Below are positions 51,538 through 60,388 of a stretch of DNA of 64,000 nt, in pieces. A model generated the notes under the pieces. It was given only the letters and a program-made list of their open reading frames with translations, was not told the DNA's origin and ran no database searches. Both the position numbers and the translations under genes were made by a program. Source of the stretch: Moorella sp. Hama-1. GTDB taxonomy: Bacteria; Bacillota; DSM-521; Neomoorellales; Neomoorellaceae. The DNA lies in the NCBI RefSeq assembly GCF_023734095.1, contig NZ_AP024620.1:1422501-1486500 (forward strand), read 5' to 3'. Position 1 is the first letter of the stretch; each line of letters begins with the position of its first letter.

Positions 51538-52566
51538 TTAAGCACCGGGCGAGGCCCTGTGGCCTCCCGGCGTGACTTTATCCTGCCGGCTCTGGTAAAG
51601 GCACCAGGGTTCGGCGGCCATGTAATCGCCGTGATAATACCAGGCTCGGGCCCGGCAGCCGCCGCATATCTTTTTATAGCCGCAGCGGCCGCAGGCGCCG
51701 CTGTAGTTCTCTGTCCGCAGGCGCTGGAAGACCGGGCTCTCCCGCCAGAGGCGGCTGAAGGGCACCTCCCGGACGTTGCCCACCGGCAGGTTCAAATAGG
51801 CGCAGGGCTGGACATCACCCCGCGGGCTGATGATGCAATAGGCAGTACCGGCCAGGCAACCCCGGTTATAACGCACCGGGATACCCATCTCCCGGGCGAT
51901 GCGCATGAACTGGGGGGCGCAGGTAGGCTTTAACTCGATATCAACCTGCTGTTGCTTTAGTAAGATACGTCGCAGGGTGGCTTCGTATTCAGCAGCCCGC
52001 AGCGACTCGGCCTCGATGCTTGCCGCCCGGCCGGTGGGCACCAGGAAAAAGAAGTGATGGGCCATAGCCCCCAGTTCTACCGCCAGATCGGTCAGTTGTT
52101 CCAGTTCGTCCTGGTTCCAGTCGAAAACGGTGGTATGGAGCTGGAAGGGCAGGCTGGCCTCCCGGCAGGCTGCCATGCCGGCAACGGCCTGCTGCCAGGC
52201 CCCTTTCTGTCGCCGCAGTTGGTCGTGGCGGCCGGGGTCGCAGCTGTCCAGGGAGATCCCTACGGCCCGGGCCCCGGCGGCCTTTAACTCCCGTGCCAGT
52301 TCCGGTGTTAGCAGGGTACCGTTGCTTCCCAGGACGGGGCGCAAGCCCCTGGCCGCCGCCCGGGCGATTAAATCCAGCAGGTCGGGCCGGAGCAGTGGTT
52401 CGCCGCCGCTGAAGATCATGATTCGGAAACCGGCCTGGGCGGCTTCATCAATGAGGTTACCGGCCTCGACAGTGGTCAATTCGTCGGCGGCCCTGGCCCC
52501 GGCGTCGCGGTAGCAGTGATCGCAGTAAAGATTGCATTGGTTGGTCGTATTCCAGGATAAAAGCAC
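51538..52566 (-). CDS. Radical SAM heme-synthesis protein, NirJ2/AhbD-like
   Basis: 342 residues: CNLYCDHC (CxxxCxxC radical SAM cluster), SGGEPLLRPDL (SAM contact), GRAASIEAE, and a C-terminal SPASM-like set of Cys (CAYLNLPVGNV, CGRCGYKKICGGCRARA) for a second cluster. In siroheme-dependent heme synthesis AhbD turns Fe-coproporphyrin III into heme b; NirJ2 annotation is common for this operon slot. Assigning it to AhbD rather than AhbC rests on order and SPASM spacing and is moderate. After its stop lies another open frame without a clear start (about 51460-51600). Confidence 0.8.
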   Translation of the reverse strand: MLLSWNTTNQCNLYCDHCYRDAGARAADELTTVEAGNLIDEAAQAGFRIMIFSGGEPLLRPDLLDLIARAAARGLRPVLGSNGTLLTPELARELKAAGARAVGISLDSCDPGRHDQLRRQKGAWQQAVAGMAACREASLPFQLHTTVFDWNQDELEQLTDLAVELGAMAHHFFFLVPTGRAASIEAESLRAAEYEATLRRILLKQQQVDIELKPTCAPQFMRIAREMGIPVRYNRGCLAGTAYCIISPRGDVQPCAYLNLPVGNVREVPFSRLWRESPVFQRLRTENYSGACGRCGYKKICGGCRARAWYYHGDYMAAEPWCLYQSRQDKVTPGGHRASPGA

Positions 52567-52668
52567 GACTATAAACCCCTATCTCGTTGATGGTGAAGGC
52601 CCCGCGTTCGCCGACACGTCCACGCCAACTTGTTCGCGGGGATAAGAACTAGATGGGACGGGGGGCGT

Positions 52669-53643
52669 TTACTTAAGCCACTTAGCTACCTCTTTAGCGT
52701 AGTAAGTGATAATGAGATCCGCCCCGGCCCGCTTGATGGCCGTCAGGGTTTCCAGGACGGTTCTTTCTTCATCCAGCCAGCCGTTGGCGGCAGCGCTTTT
52801 CAGCATGGCGTACTCGCCGCTGACCTGATAGGCTGCCAGGGGAGCGTTAAAGTTGTCCTTCACCCGGCGGATAATATCCAGGTAAGGCAGGGCCGGCTTG
52901 ACCATGACCATATCGGCCCCCTCCTGGAGGTCGAGTTCGACCTCCCGCAGGGCCTCGTTGCTGTTGGCCGGGTCCATCTGGTAGCCCCGGCGGTCGCCGA
53001 ACCGGGGCGTCGAACCGGCGGCGTCCCGGAAGGGGCCATAAAAAGCAGAGGCGTACTTGGCCGCGTAGGCCAGGATGGGTGTCTGGGTAAAGCCGTTGGT
53101 ATCCAGGAGCTGGCGGATGGCCCCTACCCGGCCGTCCATCATATCCGAGGGGGCGACGATGTCGGCCCCGGCTTCCACATGGGAGAGGGCCGTTTTAGCG
53201 ATTAACTCCAGGGTCGGGTCATTCAAGATCTGGCCGTCGTCCACCAGGCCGCAATGACCGTGGCTGGTGTACTCGCAGAGGCAGACGTCGGTAATGACCA
53301 GCAGCTCGGGGTAAGCCTTTTTGATGGCCCTGGTGGCCTTCTGGACGATGCCCTGGGGGTCGTAGGCCCCGGACCCCACTTCATCCTTTATCGCCGGGAT
53401 GCCAAAGAGAAGGACGGCGGGGATGCCGGCAGCCACCACCCCTTCAACCTCTGACACCAGGTTATCAACAGAAAGCTGGTAAACCCCGGGCAGAGAGGGT
53501 ACGGGGTTCTTGACCCCCCGGCCGTGGATGGCGAAGAGGGGGTAGATCAGGTCACGGACGTTAACCTCGGTTTCCCGGACCATGGCCCGCAGGGTTTCGT
53601 TCTGGCGCAGGCGCCGTGGCCGGCAAATAGGGAAACCCGTCAT
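52669..53643 (-). CDS. hemB: Porphobilinogen synthase (5-aminolevulinate dehydratase)
   Basis: 324 residues with the zinc-type Cys cluster ([14 protein letters not shown]), the active-site Lys regions [11 protein letters not shown] and [11 protein letters not shown], and the C-terminal YQVSGEYAM. It condenses two 5-aminolevulinate into porphobilinogen. ATG 53643 overlaps the NirJ1 stop by four bases. Confidence 0.94.
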   Translation of the reverse strand: MTGFPICRPRRLRQNETLRAMVRETEVNVRDLIYPLFAIHGRGVKNPVPSLPGVYQLSVDNLVSEVEGVVAAGIPAVLLFGIPAIKDEVGSGAYDPQGIVQKATRAIKKAYPELLVITDVCLCEYTSHGHCGLVDDGQILNDPTLELIAKTALSHVEAGADIVAPSDMMDGRVGAIRQLLDTNGFTQTPILAYAAKYASAFYGPFRDAAGSTPRFGDRRGYQMDPANSNEALREVELDLQEGADMVMVKPALPYLDIIRRVKDNFNAPLAAYQVSGEYAMLKSAAANGWLDEERTVLETLTAIKRAGADLIITYYAKEVAKWLK

Positions 53644-54824
53644 GCTAATTCACCTCCGGCAATCTCTTTTTCCGTTAAATAACAGGCCGGATCGGCATCC
53701 CAGAAGTCGCCGGCGACGCTCTCCGCCCGGACGCGGCAGTTGCCGTTGCAGAGGCCCAGCCAGGCACAGGTTGCGCAGCGACCCTTCAGCAGGGGTTTGC
53801 GGTCCCGTAGGCCCCGGAGCAGGGGGTGGCTTAAATCTGTCCAGATGGTACCGAAGGGCCGTTCGCGGACGTTACCCAGGCTGTGGTGCATGGTAAACTG
53901 GTCCGGGTGGACGGCGCCGGTCCAGTCCACGGCACCGATGGCAATACCGCTGCGGTTGCCGCCATTCAGGCGCAGCAACTCCCGGACAGATGCCGCCCGT
54001 TCCGGGTCTTCCCGGAGCAATCTCAGGTATAAATAGATGCCGTCGGCATGGTTATCCACCGTCAGGATCTCCACTTCCCGCCCCATCCTTTTCAGGCGCC
54101 GGGTGGCGTCGATCAAGAAGTCCATGGTCGCCCGGCTTTCTTCATGATCCAGGTCTTCCCCGGCCAGTTCGCTACCCCGGCCGCTGTAAACCAGGTGGTA
54201 GAAACAGGCCCGGGGGATGTTCTCTTCCTGGAGGAGGTAAAAGATCTCCTCCAGTTGATCGACGTTGTTGCGGCTGATGGTAAAACGTAAACCAACCCGC
54301 TGGTTCACGGCCAGGCAGTTGCGGATGCCCTCCAGGGCGGCCTGGAAGGACCCTCGGACGCCCCGGAAGGCATCGTGTTTGGTCTCGACACCGTCCAGGC
54401 TGATGCCCACATAGCTGATACCGATTCTTTTCAGTTCCCTGGCAGTGCTGCGATCGATAAGGGTACCGTTGGTGGAGAGGGTAACCCGCAGGCCCTGCTG
54501 GACGGCGGTGGCCATTAGGTCAAAGACGTCCGGCCGCACCAGGGGTTCCCCCCCGGACAGGAGGAGGACCGGCACCCGGAAAGCCACCAGCTGGTCCAGG
54601 AAGTCCCTGGCCTCCGGTGTAGTCATTTCCCCTGGCGCCGCTTCCCGGCCGGCACCGGCGTAGCAATGGCGGCACTGCAGGTTACAGGCCCGGGTGCAGT
54701 TCCAGACGACTACCGGGCCGCCGTCCCGGCGCGCGCCGGCAGTCGCCCCCCTGGCCTCATTGCTGTAACGCAGGGAGTCACCAAAGTAGTTATCATTAAA
54801 AAGCAGTTTAGTAAAGCTGATCAC
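53640..54824 (-). CDS. Radical SAM heme-synthesis protein, NirJ1/AhbC-like
   Basis: 394 residues: [16 protein letters not shown] (radical SAM motif CxxxCxxC), [24 protein letters not shown], and a C-terminal SPASM-like set ([18 protein letters not shown]). AhbC removes the acetate groups of 12,18-didecarboxysiroheme to give Fe-coproporphyrin III. With the NirJ2-type protein it points to heme or d1-like synthesis from siroheme. The decarboxylases AhbA/B expected before it are not in this operon. The repeat at 54890 lies upstream. Confidence 0.8.
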   Translation of the reverse strand: MISFTKLLFNDNYFGDSLRYSNEARGATAGARRDGGPVVVWNCTRACNLQCRHCYAGAGREAAPGEMTTPEARDFLDQLVAFRVPVLLLSGGEPLVRPDVFDLMATAVQQGLRVTLSTNGTLIDRSTARELKRIGISYVGISLDGVETKHDAFRGVRGSFQAALEGIRNCLAVNQRVGLRFTISRNNVDQLEEIFYLLQEENIPRACFYHLVYSGRGSELAGEDLDHEESRATMDFLIDATRRLKRMGREVEILTVDNHADGIYLYLRLLREDPERAASVRELLRLNGGNRSGIAIGAVDWTGAVHPDQFTMHHSLGNVRERPFGTIWTDLSHPLLRGLRDRKPLLKGRCATCAWLGLCNGNCRVRAESVAGDFWDADPACYLTEKEIAGGELA

Positions 54825-54889
54825 TTGTTATCACCCGCCTTGGGTTCTGCTGTTATAACTGGTTTATCTTCTTGCGGGCTGGCAGATAC

Positions 54890-54980
54890 AGGCTACAGGC
54901 TCCATGGTTCTCGGCGAGCAAACTTGGCGCTCAACCTATATTTTCATACCTTCGGGGTTGGGGCGGTAGCCCCCAAGGGC
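54890..54980 (+). repeat. Dispersed repeat, short internally deleted copy
   Basis: GGTTCTCGGCGAGCAAACTT (54908-54927) is joined directly to CTCAACCTATATTTTCAT and a GTAGCCCCCAAGGGCGGCT hairpin. In copy A at 40925 those two parts are about 190 bases apart, each beside a CTCARCC sequence. The copy covers the end of the cobA-hemD gene. Confidence 0.65.
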
Positions 54981-56501
54981 GGCTCTCCCGTAATAAGCTG
55001 CAATAGCCTGCGCCAGGCCCTCTTCTGTATATTTCGCCGCCGTGGCGGTGACCTTCAGGCCGGCTTCCCTGGCCGTGGCCGCGGTAACCGGGCCGATACA
55101 GAAGACGTCGACGCCCGTCAGTAAGTCCCGGGCGCCCTCCCCCAGCAGCTCAAGGAAGGCCCTGACCGTCGAGGAGCTGGTGAAGGTGACGGCTGCTACT
55201 TTGCCCCCGGATAGCATTTCCTTCAGGTACCCGGCGTCTTCTTGCACCTTCACCGTCCGGTAAGCCGTCACTTCGGTTGCCTTCGCTCCCTGGCGGCGGA
55301 GGTCCGCCGCCAGGAAGGGCCGGGCGATATCCGCCCGGGGTAGGAGCACCCGCTGCCCGCGCAGCAAAGGACCCAACCCCGCGGCTACGGCTTCGGCCAC
55401 GTACTCCTCCGGCTGCCAGTCGGCCCGGATCCCCCGTTCCTGCAGGGCCCGGGAAGTAGCCGGGCCGATGGCCGCAATCTTTACCCCGGCCAGGGAGCGG
55501 ACATCGCGGCATTTTTCTAGCAGGCGTTGCCAGAAATAGCGAACGCCGTTGGCACTGGTGAAGATAATCCAGTCCAGTTCCTGGAGGGCCTCCAGGGCGG
55601 CATCCAGGGGTTGCCAGTCGGCGGGTGGCTCCGTACTGATCACCGGGCAGGTCAGGACTTCCGCCCCCAGTTCCGCCAGGCGACGGGACAGCCCGCCGGC
55701 CTGGGCCCGGGGACGGGTAACGACCACCCGCCGCCCGAAGAGAGGCTTGTCTTCCAGCCAGGCCAGGTTGGCCCGCAAGCTAACCACCTGGCCGACAACG
55801 ATAATAGCCGGGTTGCTGAAACCAGCTTCCTGGGCCCGGCCTTCGATATCCGCCAGGGTAGCGGTCAGGGTCTCCTGTTCGGCCCTGGTGCCCCAGCGGA
55901 TCAAGGCCACCGGCGTGTCCGGGGAACGGCCGCAGGCCAGCAGGCGCGCGACGATATGGGGGAGGTTGGCCATACCCATTAAAAAGACCAGGGTATCAAC
56001 GGCCCGGGCCAGTCCTTCCCAGTTAATGGCACTGTTTTCTTTCCGCGGGTCCTCATTGCCGGTTATAAAGGCCACAGTAGAAGCCAGGCCCCGGTGGGTA
56101 ACCGGGATACCGGCATAGGCCGGGACGGCCACGGCGGCCGTCACCCCGGGCACCACTTCGATGGGAATCCCTGCCGCCCGCAGGGCCAGGGCTTCCTCCC
56201 CGCCGCGGCCAAAGACAAAGGGGTCGCCTCCTTTAAGGCGCACCACCTGCTTCCCTCGCCGGCCCAGGCTGACTAAAAGTTCATTGATCTCGTCCTGGGT
56301 CAGGGCATGGCGGTCAGGGGCCTTACCGACGTAAATCCGTTCCGCTCCCGGAGGGGCAAAGGCCAGCAGGGCCGGATTGAGCAGACGATCGTAGACGACG
56401 ACCTCCGCCCGGGCCAGGCATTCCCTTCCTTTGATTGTTAGCAGGCCCGCATCGCCGGGGCCGGCACCGACTAGATATACTTTACCCCTGCTATTTTCCA
56501 C
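54936..56501 (-). CDS. cobA-hemD: Fused uroporphyrinogen-III C-methyltransferase / uroporphyrinogen-III synthase
   Basis: About 521 residues. The N-terminal half is CobA/SUMT (VYLVGAGPGDAGLLTIKG, VVRLKGGDPFVFGRGGEEA, PVTHRGLASTVAFITGNEDP). The C-terminal half from about residue 260 is HemD (RVVVTRPRAQAGGLSRRLAE, IIFTSANGVRYFWQRL, VTFTSSSTVRAFLE). One protein thus makes uroporphyrinogen III and methylates it to precorrin-2. I chose GTG 56501, overlapping the hemC stop by 11 bases, with AGGAGGTC upstream. The last 15 or so residues (GGYRPNPEGMKI) are encoded by the repeat at 54890. Confidence 0.92.
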   Translation of the reverse strand: MENSRGKVYLVGAGPGDAGLLTIKGRECLARAEVVVYDRLLNPALLAFAPPGAERIYVGKAPDRHALTQDEINELLVSLGRRGKQVVRLKGGDPFVFGRGGEEALALRAAGIPIEVVPGVTAAVAVPAYAGIPVTHRGLASTVAFITGNEDPRKENSAINWEGLARAVDTLVFLMGMANLPHIVARLLACGRSPDTPVALIRWGTRAEQETLTATLADIEGRAQEAGFSNPAIIVVGQVVSLRANLAWLEDKPLFGRRVVVTRPRAQAGGLSRRLAELGAEVLTCPVISTEPPADWQPLDAALEALQELDWIIFTSANGVRYFWQRLLEKCRDVRSLAGVKIAAIGPATSRALQERGIRADWQPEEYVAEAVAAGLGPLLRGQRVLLPRADIARPFLAADLRRQGAKATEVTAYRTVKVQEDAGYLKEMLSGGKVAAVTFTSSSTVRAFLELLGEGARDLLTGVDVFCIGPVTAATAREAGLKVTATAAKYTEEGLAQAIAAYYGRAALGGYRPNPEGMKI

Positions 56502-57423
56502 CTTGTAGCCTGACCTCCTGTAGAATCTTTCCCGCCCCCTGGGCCAGGATTTTCCGCGCCAGCTCCCTTCCAGCGGACTCCGGGTCCCGGGTACTGCCGG
56601 AAGCAATATCCCGCAGCATTTCCCGCCCGTCCAGGCTGGCTACCATGCCTCGCATCACCAGAGCTTCGTCCTCTACGGTGGCCAGGGCGCCGATGGGAAC
56701 CTGGCAGCCACCCTCTAATTCCCGTAAGAAGGCCCTTTCCGCCCGGACGGCGGCTGCCGTAGGGGGATGATTAATGGCAGCCACCAGTTCGGCCACCCGG
56801 TGGTCATTAGCCCGGATCTCGACGCCGATGGCCCCCTGGCCCACGGCCGGCAGGCAGATATGATAGGGGATAGGTTCACCCAGGACCTGGCCGTGGTAGA
56901 GCCGTTTAACTCCGGAAGCTGCCAGGACGATGGCCGCCAGGCCATCCCGCTCCATTTTGGCCAGGCGGGTGGGCACATTGCCCCGCAGGTCCGCCAGTTC
57001 CAAGTCCGGCCGGGCGTAGGCCAGCTGGGCTTTGCGCCGCAGGCTGCTGGTTCCCACCCGGGCCTTAATAGGCAGGCTGGCCAGGGTATAACCATCGCGC
57101 GAAATCAGAATGTCAGCCGGGTCTTCCCTGGGGCCTATGGCACCGATGACGAGACCCTCCGGCAGGACCGTAGGCATGTCCTTCATACTGTGAACGGCCA
57201 GGTCAATGGCCCCATCCAGGAGGGCCAGTTCCAACTCTTTGGTAAAAAGGCCCTTATCGCCTATACGCGCCAGGGCCACATCGAGGATTTTATCCCCTTT
57301 GGTTTTCAGGGTTACCAGGTGGCAGCGCAGACCAGGCCAGGCCTTTTCTAGGGCCTGGATGATCCAGCGGGCCTGCCAGCGGGCGAGCTCGCTCTCCCGG
57401 GAACCAATCTTAATTTCAATCAA
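56491..57423 (-). CDS. hemC: Hydroxymethylbilane synthase (porphobilinogen deaminase)
   Basis: 310 residues: IKIGSRESELARWQARWI, KMERDGLAAIVLAASGVKRL, and the dipyrromethane-cofactor Cys in REMLRD-type C-terminal domain context (FLRELEGGCQVPIGAL). It joins four porphobilinogens. TTG 57423 has GGAGG nine bases upstream and overlaps the hemA stop by four bases. Confidence 0.94.
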   Translation of the reverse strand: MIEIKIGSRESELARWQARWIIQALEKAWPGLRCHLVTLKTKGDKILDVALARIGDKGLFTKELELALLDGAIDLAVHSMKDMPTVLPEGLVIGAIGPREDPADILISRDGYTLASLPIKARVGTSSLRRKAQLAYARPDLELADLRGNVPTRLAKMERDGLAAIVLAASGVKRLYHGQVLGEPIPYHICLPAVGQGAIGVEIRANDHRVAELVAAINHPPTAAAVRAERAFLRELEGGCQVPIGALATVEDEALVMRGMVASLDGREMLRDIASGSTRDPESAGRELARKILAQGAGKILQEVRLQGGK

Positions 57424-58745
57424 AACTGCCGGCCTCCTTCTACCCTGGCAGCCATCTCTCCCGCCGACTGGGCGTCTTTAACCTGGAGCCCGAAGAGTTG
57501 TTGCAGGGCTTCGGCATAAAGGTGCCCCCGGGAAGTCAAGGCAGCTGTCTTCAAGTTAACGACGGCTTCATGGAGGAGCTGGTTAACAATAGTATTGGCC
57601 ATGGTGGCGATTATCTTCTGCTGCCGGGGAGTCAATTCCCCCAGGCGATTGCAGGCCCGGCGAACCTCAGCCTCTTTGATGGCGCCGGCCTTTTCTTTCA
57701 GGGCTACAATAGTTGGTACAACGTACAGGGAACCAAGCCACCGGAAGAAAGCCTCTACTTCGGCCGCGACGATAGTCTCGGCCTGCCGGGCGGCCTTTTT
57801 CCTTTCTTCCAGGTTGGCCAGGACCACCTGCTGGAGATCGTCAATATCATAGAGCTTGACCCCCGGCAGGTCAGCGGCCGCCGGTTCGATATCCCGGGGC
57901 ACGGCAATATCAATGAGCATCAGGGGCACCCCCGGGCGTGCAGCCACAGCCCGGTCCACCTGCTCCCGGTGCAGGATATAATGGCTGGCTGCTGTACAGC
58001 TAATGACAATATCGGCCCGGCACAGGTAATCCTCCAGGGCATCCAGGCGTATAGCCCGGCCGCCAATAGTCTCGGCCAGGGCGACGGCCCGGTCGTAGGA
58101 CCGGTTGGAGACCAGGACCGTAGTTACGCCTTTATCCTTCAAGTAACGGGCTGCCAGGGTGCTCATCTTGCCGGCGCCGATGACGAGGACCGTCCGGCCG
58201 GCCAGATCGCCGTTAAAAACCTGACGGGCGAGTTCCACGGCGGCATAACTGACGGATACGGTGTTGGCATCGATACGCGTCTCAGTGCGAACCCTTTTAC
58301 CGGCAGTGATGGCCTGTTGCCAGAGGGTGTTGAGGACATTATTGGTCGTTCCCGTTTCCCGGGCCACCTGGTAGGCTTCCGCCACCTGGGCCAGGACCTG
58401 GTCTTCGCCCAGGATCATCGAATCCAGGCCGGCGGCGACCCGGAACAAATGACGTACAGCGTGATGGGTATTAAAGGTATAAAGATACCCCTCAAGCTCC
58501 GCCGCAGCCAGGTGGCAGGATCGGCCCAGAAAGTTTTTCGCCGCCCTGAGGCCTGTTTCCTCCTGATTGCAGGCCACATAAACCTCCGTCCGGTTGCAGG
58601 TGCTCAGAATTACACACCCGGCTACGCCGGTTTCTCCTTTTAATTTACATAAAGCAGCCGGTAGACCATGGCCAGCAAAGGCCAGTTGCTCCCGGACGGC
58701 TACCGGGGCCGTGCGGTGGTTTAAACCGGCGGCAACGACAAACAC
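57420..58745 (-). CDS. hemA: Glutamyl-tRNA reductase
   Basis: 441 residues: GLNHRTAPVAVREQLAF, VILSTCNRTEVYVA (nucleophilic Cys), GLDSMILGEDQVLAQV, VLVIGAGKMSTLAARYL (NADPH site). First committed step of 5-aminolevulinate synthesis by the C5 route; control of its start by heme is common in bacteria but not visible here. GTG 58745 overlaps the previous gene by 25 bases. Confidence 0.94.
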   Translation of the reverse strand: MFVVAAGLNHRTAPVAVREQLAFAGHGLPAALCKLKGETGVAGCVILSTCNRTEVYVACNQEETGLRAAKNFLGRSCHLAAAELEGYLYTFNTHHAVRHLFRVAAGLDSMILGEDQVLAQVAEAYQVARETGTTNNVLNTLWQQAITAGKRVRTETRIDANTVSVSYAAVELARQVFNGDLAGRTVLVIGAGKMSTLAARYLKDKGVTTVLVSNRSYDRAVALAETIGGRAIRLDALEDYLCRADIVISCTAASHYILHREQVDRAVAARPGVPLMLIDIAVPRDIEPAAADLPGVKLYDIDDLQQVVLANLEERKKAARQAETIVAAEVEAFFRWLGSLYVVPTIVALKEKAGAIKEAEVRRACNRLGELTPRQQKIIATMANTIVNQLLHEAVVNLKTAALTSRGHLYAEALQQLFGLQVKDAQSAGEMAARVEGGRQF

Positions 58746-59365
58746 TGTTTGACCCGCTCCTTTGCCAGTTCTTCTTTGCCCCGGGCCACCAGGCGAAATA
58801 AAATCTCGTCGCCCGTCAGGCGGCGCAGGAGTTCCTCCCGCCTCTGGGGATCATGGGGCCAGACGGTTTTGAGAAAAGGGCGGAGTTCACCGAGAAAATC
58901 GACCCAGAGCCCGTACTCCGGTCCGATCTCAGCCTCGATTTGTTTGCGCAGCTGGCGGGCCAGGGCCGGGCTTTTGCCGGCAGTGGAGATGGCGATTTGC
59001 AGATCTCCCCGCCGGACGACCGCCGGGACATTGAAGGTGCAGAGCTCCAGGTTGTCAGCAACGTTGACCAGGATTCCGGCCTGGTGGCAGGTTGCAGCTA
59101 TCCGGGCATTGAGGTCAGGATCATTGGTGGCGGCAAAAACCAAAACCATCCCTTCCAGGTCACTCTCCCGGTACTCCCGCCGCCACCATGTTACCTGGCT
59201 GGCCAGGGCGAGATCCGCCAGGGTACGGGTAACCTGGGGACTGACAATGGTTATTTTAGCTCCTGATTCCAGTAAATTTAAAACTTTACGCTCGCTGACA
59301 GCACCACCACCAATAACCAGGCAGGGGCGGTCGGTTAGCTCCATAACCAGCGGATATAAGCCCAT
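58721..59365 (-). CDS. Precorrin-2 dehydrogenase / sirohydrochlorin ferrochelatase-like protein
   Basis: 214 residues of the Met8/CysG-N type: VIGGGAVSERKVLNLLESGA (NAD site), ITIVSPQVTRTLADLAL, VLVFAATNDPDLN, STAGKSPALARQLRKQIE. It oxidises precorrin-2 to sirohydrochlorin; iron insertion may also be here. Leads from uroporphyrinogen III to siroheme, matching the NirJ-type genes downstream. It shares a TAATG junction with the prenyl synthase gene. Confidence 0.9.
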   Translation of the reverse strand: MGLYPLVMELTDRPCLVIGGGAVSERKVLNLLESGAKITIVSPQVTRTLADLALASQVTWWRREYRESDLEGMVLVFAATNDPDLNARIAATCHQAGILVNVADNLELCTFNVPAVVRRGDLQIAISTAGKSPALARQLRKQIEAEIGPEYGLWVDFLGELRPFLKTVWPHDPQRREELLRRLTGDEILFRLVARGKEELAKERVKQCLSLPPV

Positions 59366-60333
59366 TAAAAACCACGCGTCCTTACATAATAAGTCAGGCC
59401 GGTGAGGGTATCCCGGGCTGCTCCCGGGGGTAGATAAGACGCCTGGCGCCTGGCCCGTTCCAGGTAGCCCTCAGCCACGCCCAGGGCATATTTAATGCCG
59501 CCGCATTCCTTAATTATCTCGATGGCCTCCTGAATTTCGGCCTGGTTTTTGTCCCGCTTTCCCAGGAGATGGATAAGTTTTTGTTTTTTCTGGCTGGCCT
59601 GCAGGGCATATATAGCCGGCAGGGTAATGACCCCCTGGCGCAGGTCGCCGCCGGTAGGTTTACCCAGCTGTTCCGGGTCGGCCGCTATATCCAGAACGTC
59701 ATCGGTAATTTGAAAAGCCAGGCCCAGATTGCGGCCATAATAACGCAGGTGGCGGACAGTTTCCGTATCGGCCCCGGCAGCGATGGCTCCCAGTTCGCAA
59801 CTGGCGGCTATCAATAAAGCTGTTTTACGATAAATGCGATCCAGATACTCCCTCAAGGTGATGTCGACATCGAAGGTGGCTGCCAGTTGCTGGATTTCAC
59901 CCTGGACCATTTTGACGCTGACGCTGGCCAGTACTGATGGTATCCGCGGGTCGTCATAGATCGAGACCAGGATCAAAGAGCGGGCAAAGAGATAATCCCC
60001 TGTATGCAAGGATAGCTCCTGGCCCCACCGGGCCCAGACTGTGGGCCGTCCGCGGCGGATAGGAGAAGCATCGATAACGTCGTCGTGGACCAGGGTAGCC
60101 ATGTGAATCATTTCCAGGGCCACGGCCAGGGGCAAGATACTTTCCAGGGTAGCCCCACAGCACCTGGCCGCCAGGATGGCGAAGGCCGGCCGGAGCCTTT
60201 TACCCCCCGCCTGGATCAGATGTTGGGCGGCCTGGCTTAAGACCGGGTCAGGGGCGTCTACCTGCCGCAGCAGTTCCGCCTCTACCTGTTGTAAATCGGC
60301 TTGTACCTCCTGCCAGAGGGCTAACTCCTTCAT
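59365..60333 (-). CDS. Polyprenyl diphosphate synthase (HepT/IspB-like)
   Basis: 322 residues: GGKRLRPAFAILA, first Asp-rich LVHDDVIDASPIRRGRPT, and second FQITDDVLDIAADPEQLGKP. It builds long-chain prenyl diphosphate for quinones or bacterial lipid carriers. It is first in the tetrapyrrole operon, sharing its promoter; a link with quinone/heme electron transport is plausible. No clear ribosome site precedes ATG 60333 (see the -10 note). Confidence 0.9.
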   Translation of the reverse strand: MKELALWQEVQADLQQVEAELLRQVDAPDPVLSQAAQHLIQAGGKRLRPAFAILAARCCGATLESILPLAVALEMIHMATLVHDDVIDASPIRRGRPTVWARWGQELSLHTGDYLFARSLILVSIYDDPRIPSVLASVSVKMVQGEIQQLAATFDVDITLREYLDRIYRKTALLIAASCELGAIAAGADTETVRHLRYYGRNLGLAFQITDDVLDIAADPEQLGKPTGGDLRQGVITLPAIYALQASQKKQKLIHLLGKRDKNQAEIQEAIEIIKECGGIKYALGVAEGYLERARRQASYLPPGAARDTLTGLTYYVRTRGF

Positions 60334-60339
60334 ATTTAG

Positions 60340-60345
60340 ATTATA
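60340..60345 (-). promoter_or_regulatory. -10 TATAAT very close to the prenyl synthase start
   Basis: TATAAT on the minus strand ends six bases before ATG 60333. Transcription would start almost at the ATG, which would give a leaderless message. No matching -35 is clear, so the reading is uncertain. Confidence 0.4.
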
Positions 60346-60388
60346 CCACCTGTAGCATTTCTTGCCGAGTTTTTTTCTTTTCGGTTTT

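Noticed and set aside
51455-51600. Open frame after NirJ2 ending HRGPDYRAFARIEDSYVVRV
   Set aside because: It overlaps the NirJ2 end out of frame, with no clear start. It might be a shifted end of NirJ2 but I cannot decide without homologues.
57498-58643. 381-codon plus-strand frame opposite hemA
   Set aside because: Antisense shadow of hemA; no family features, no ribosome site and inconsistent with the operon.
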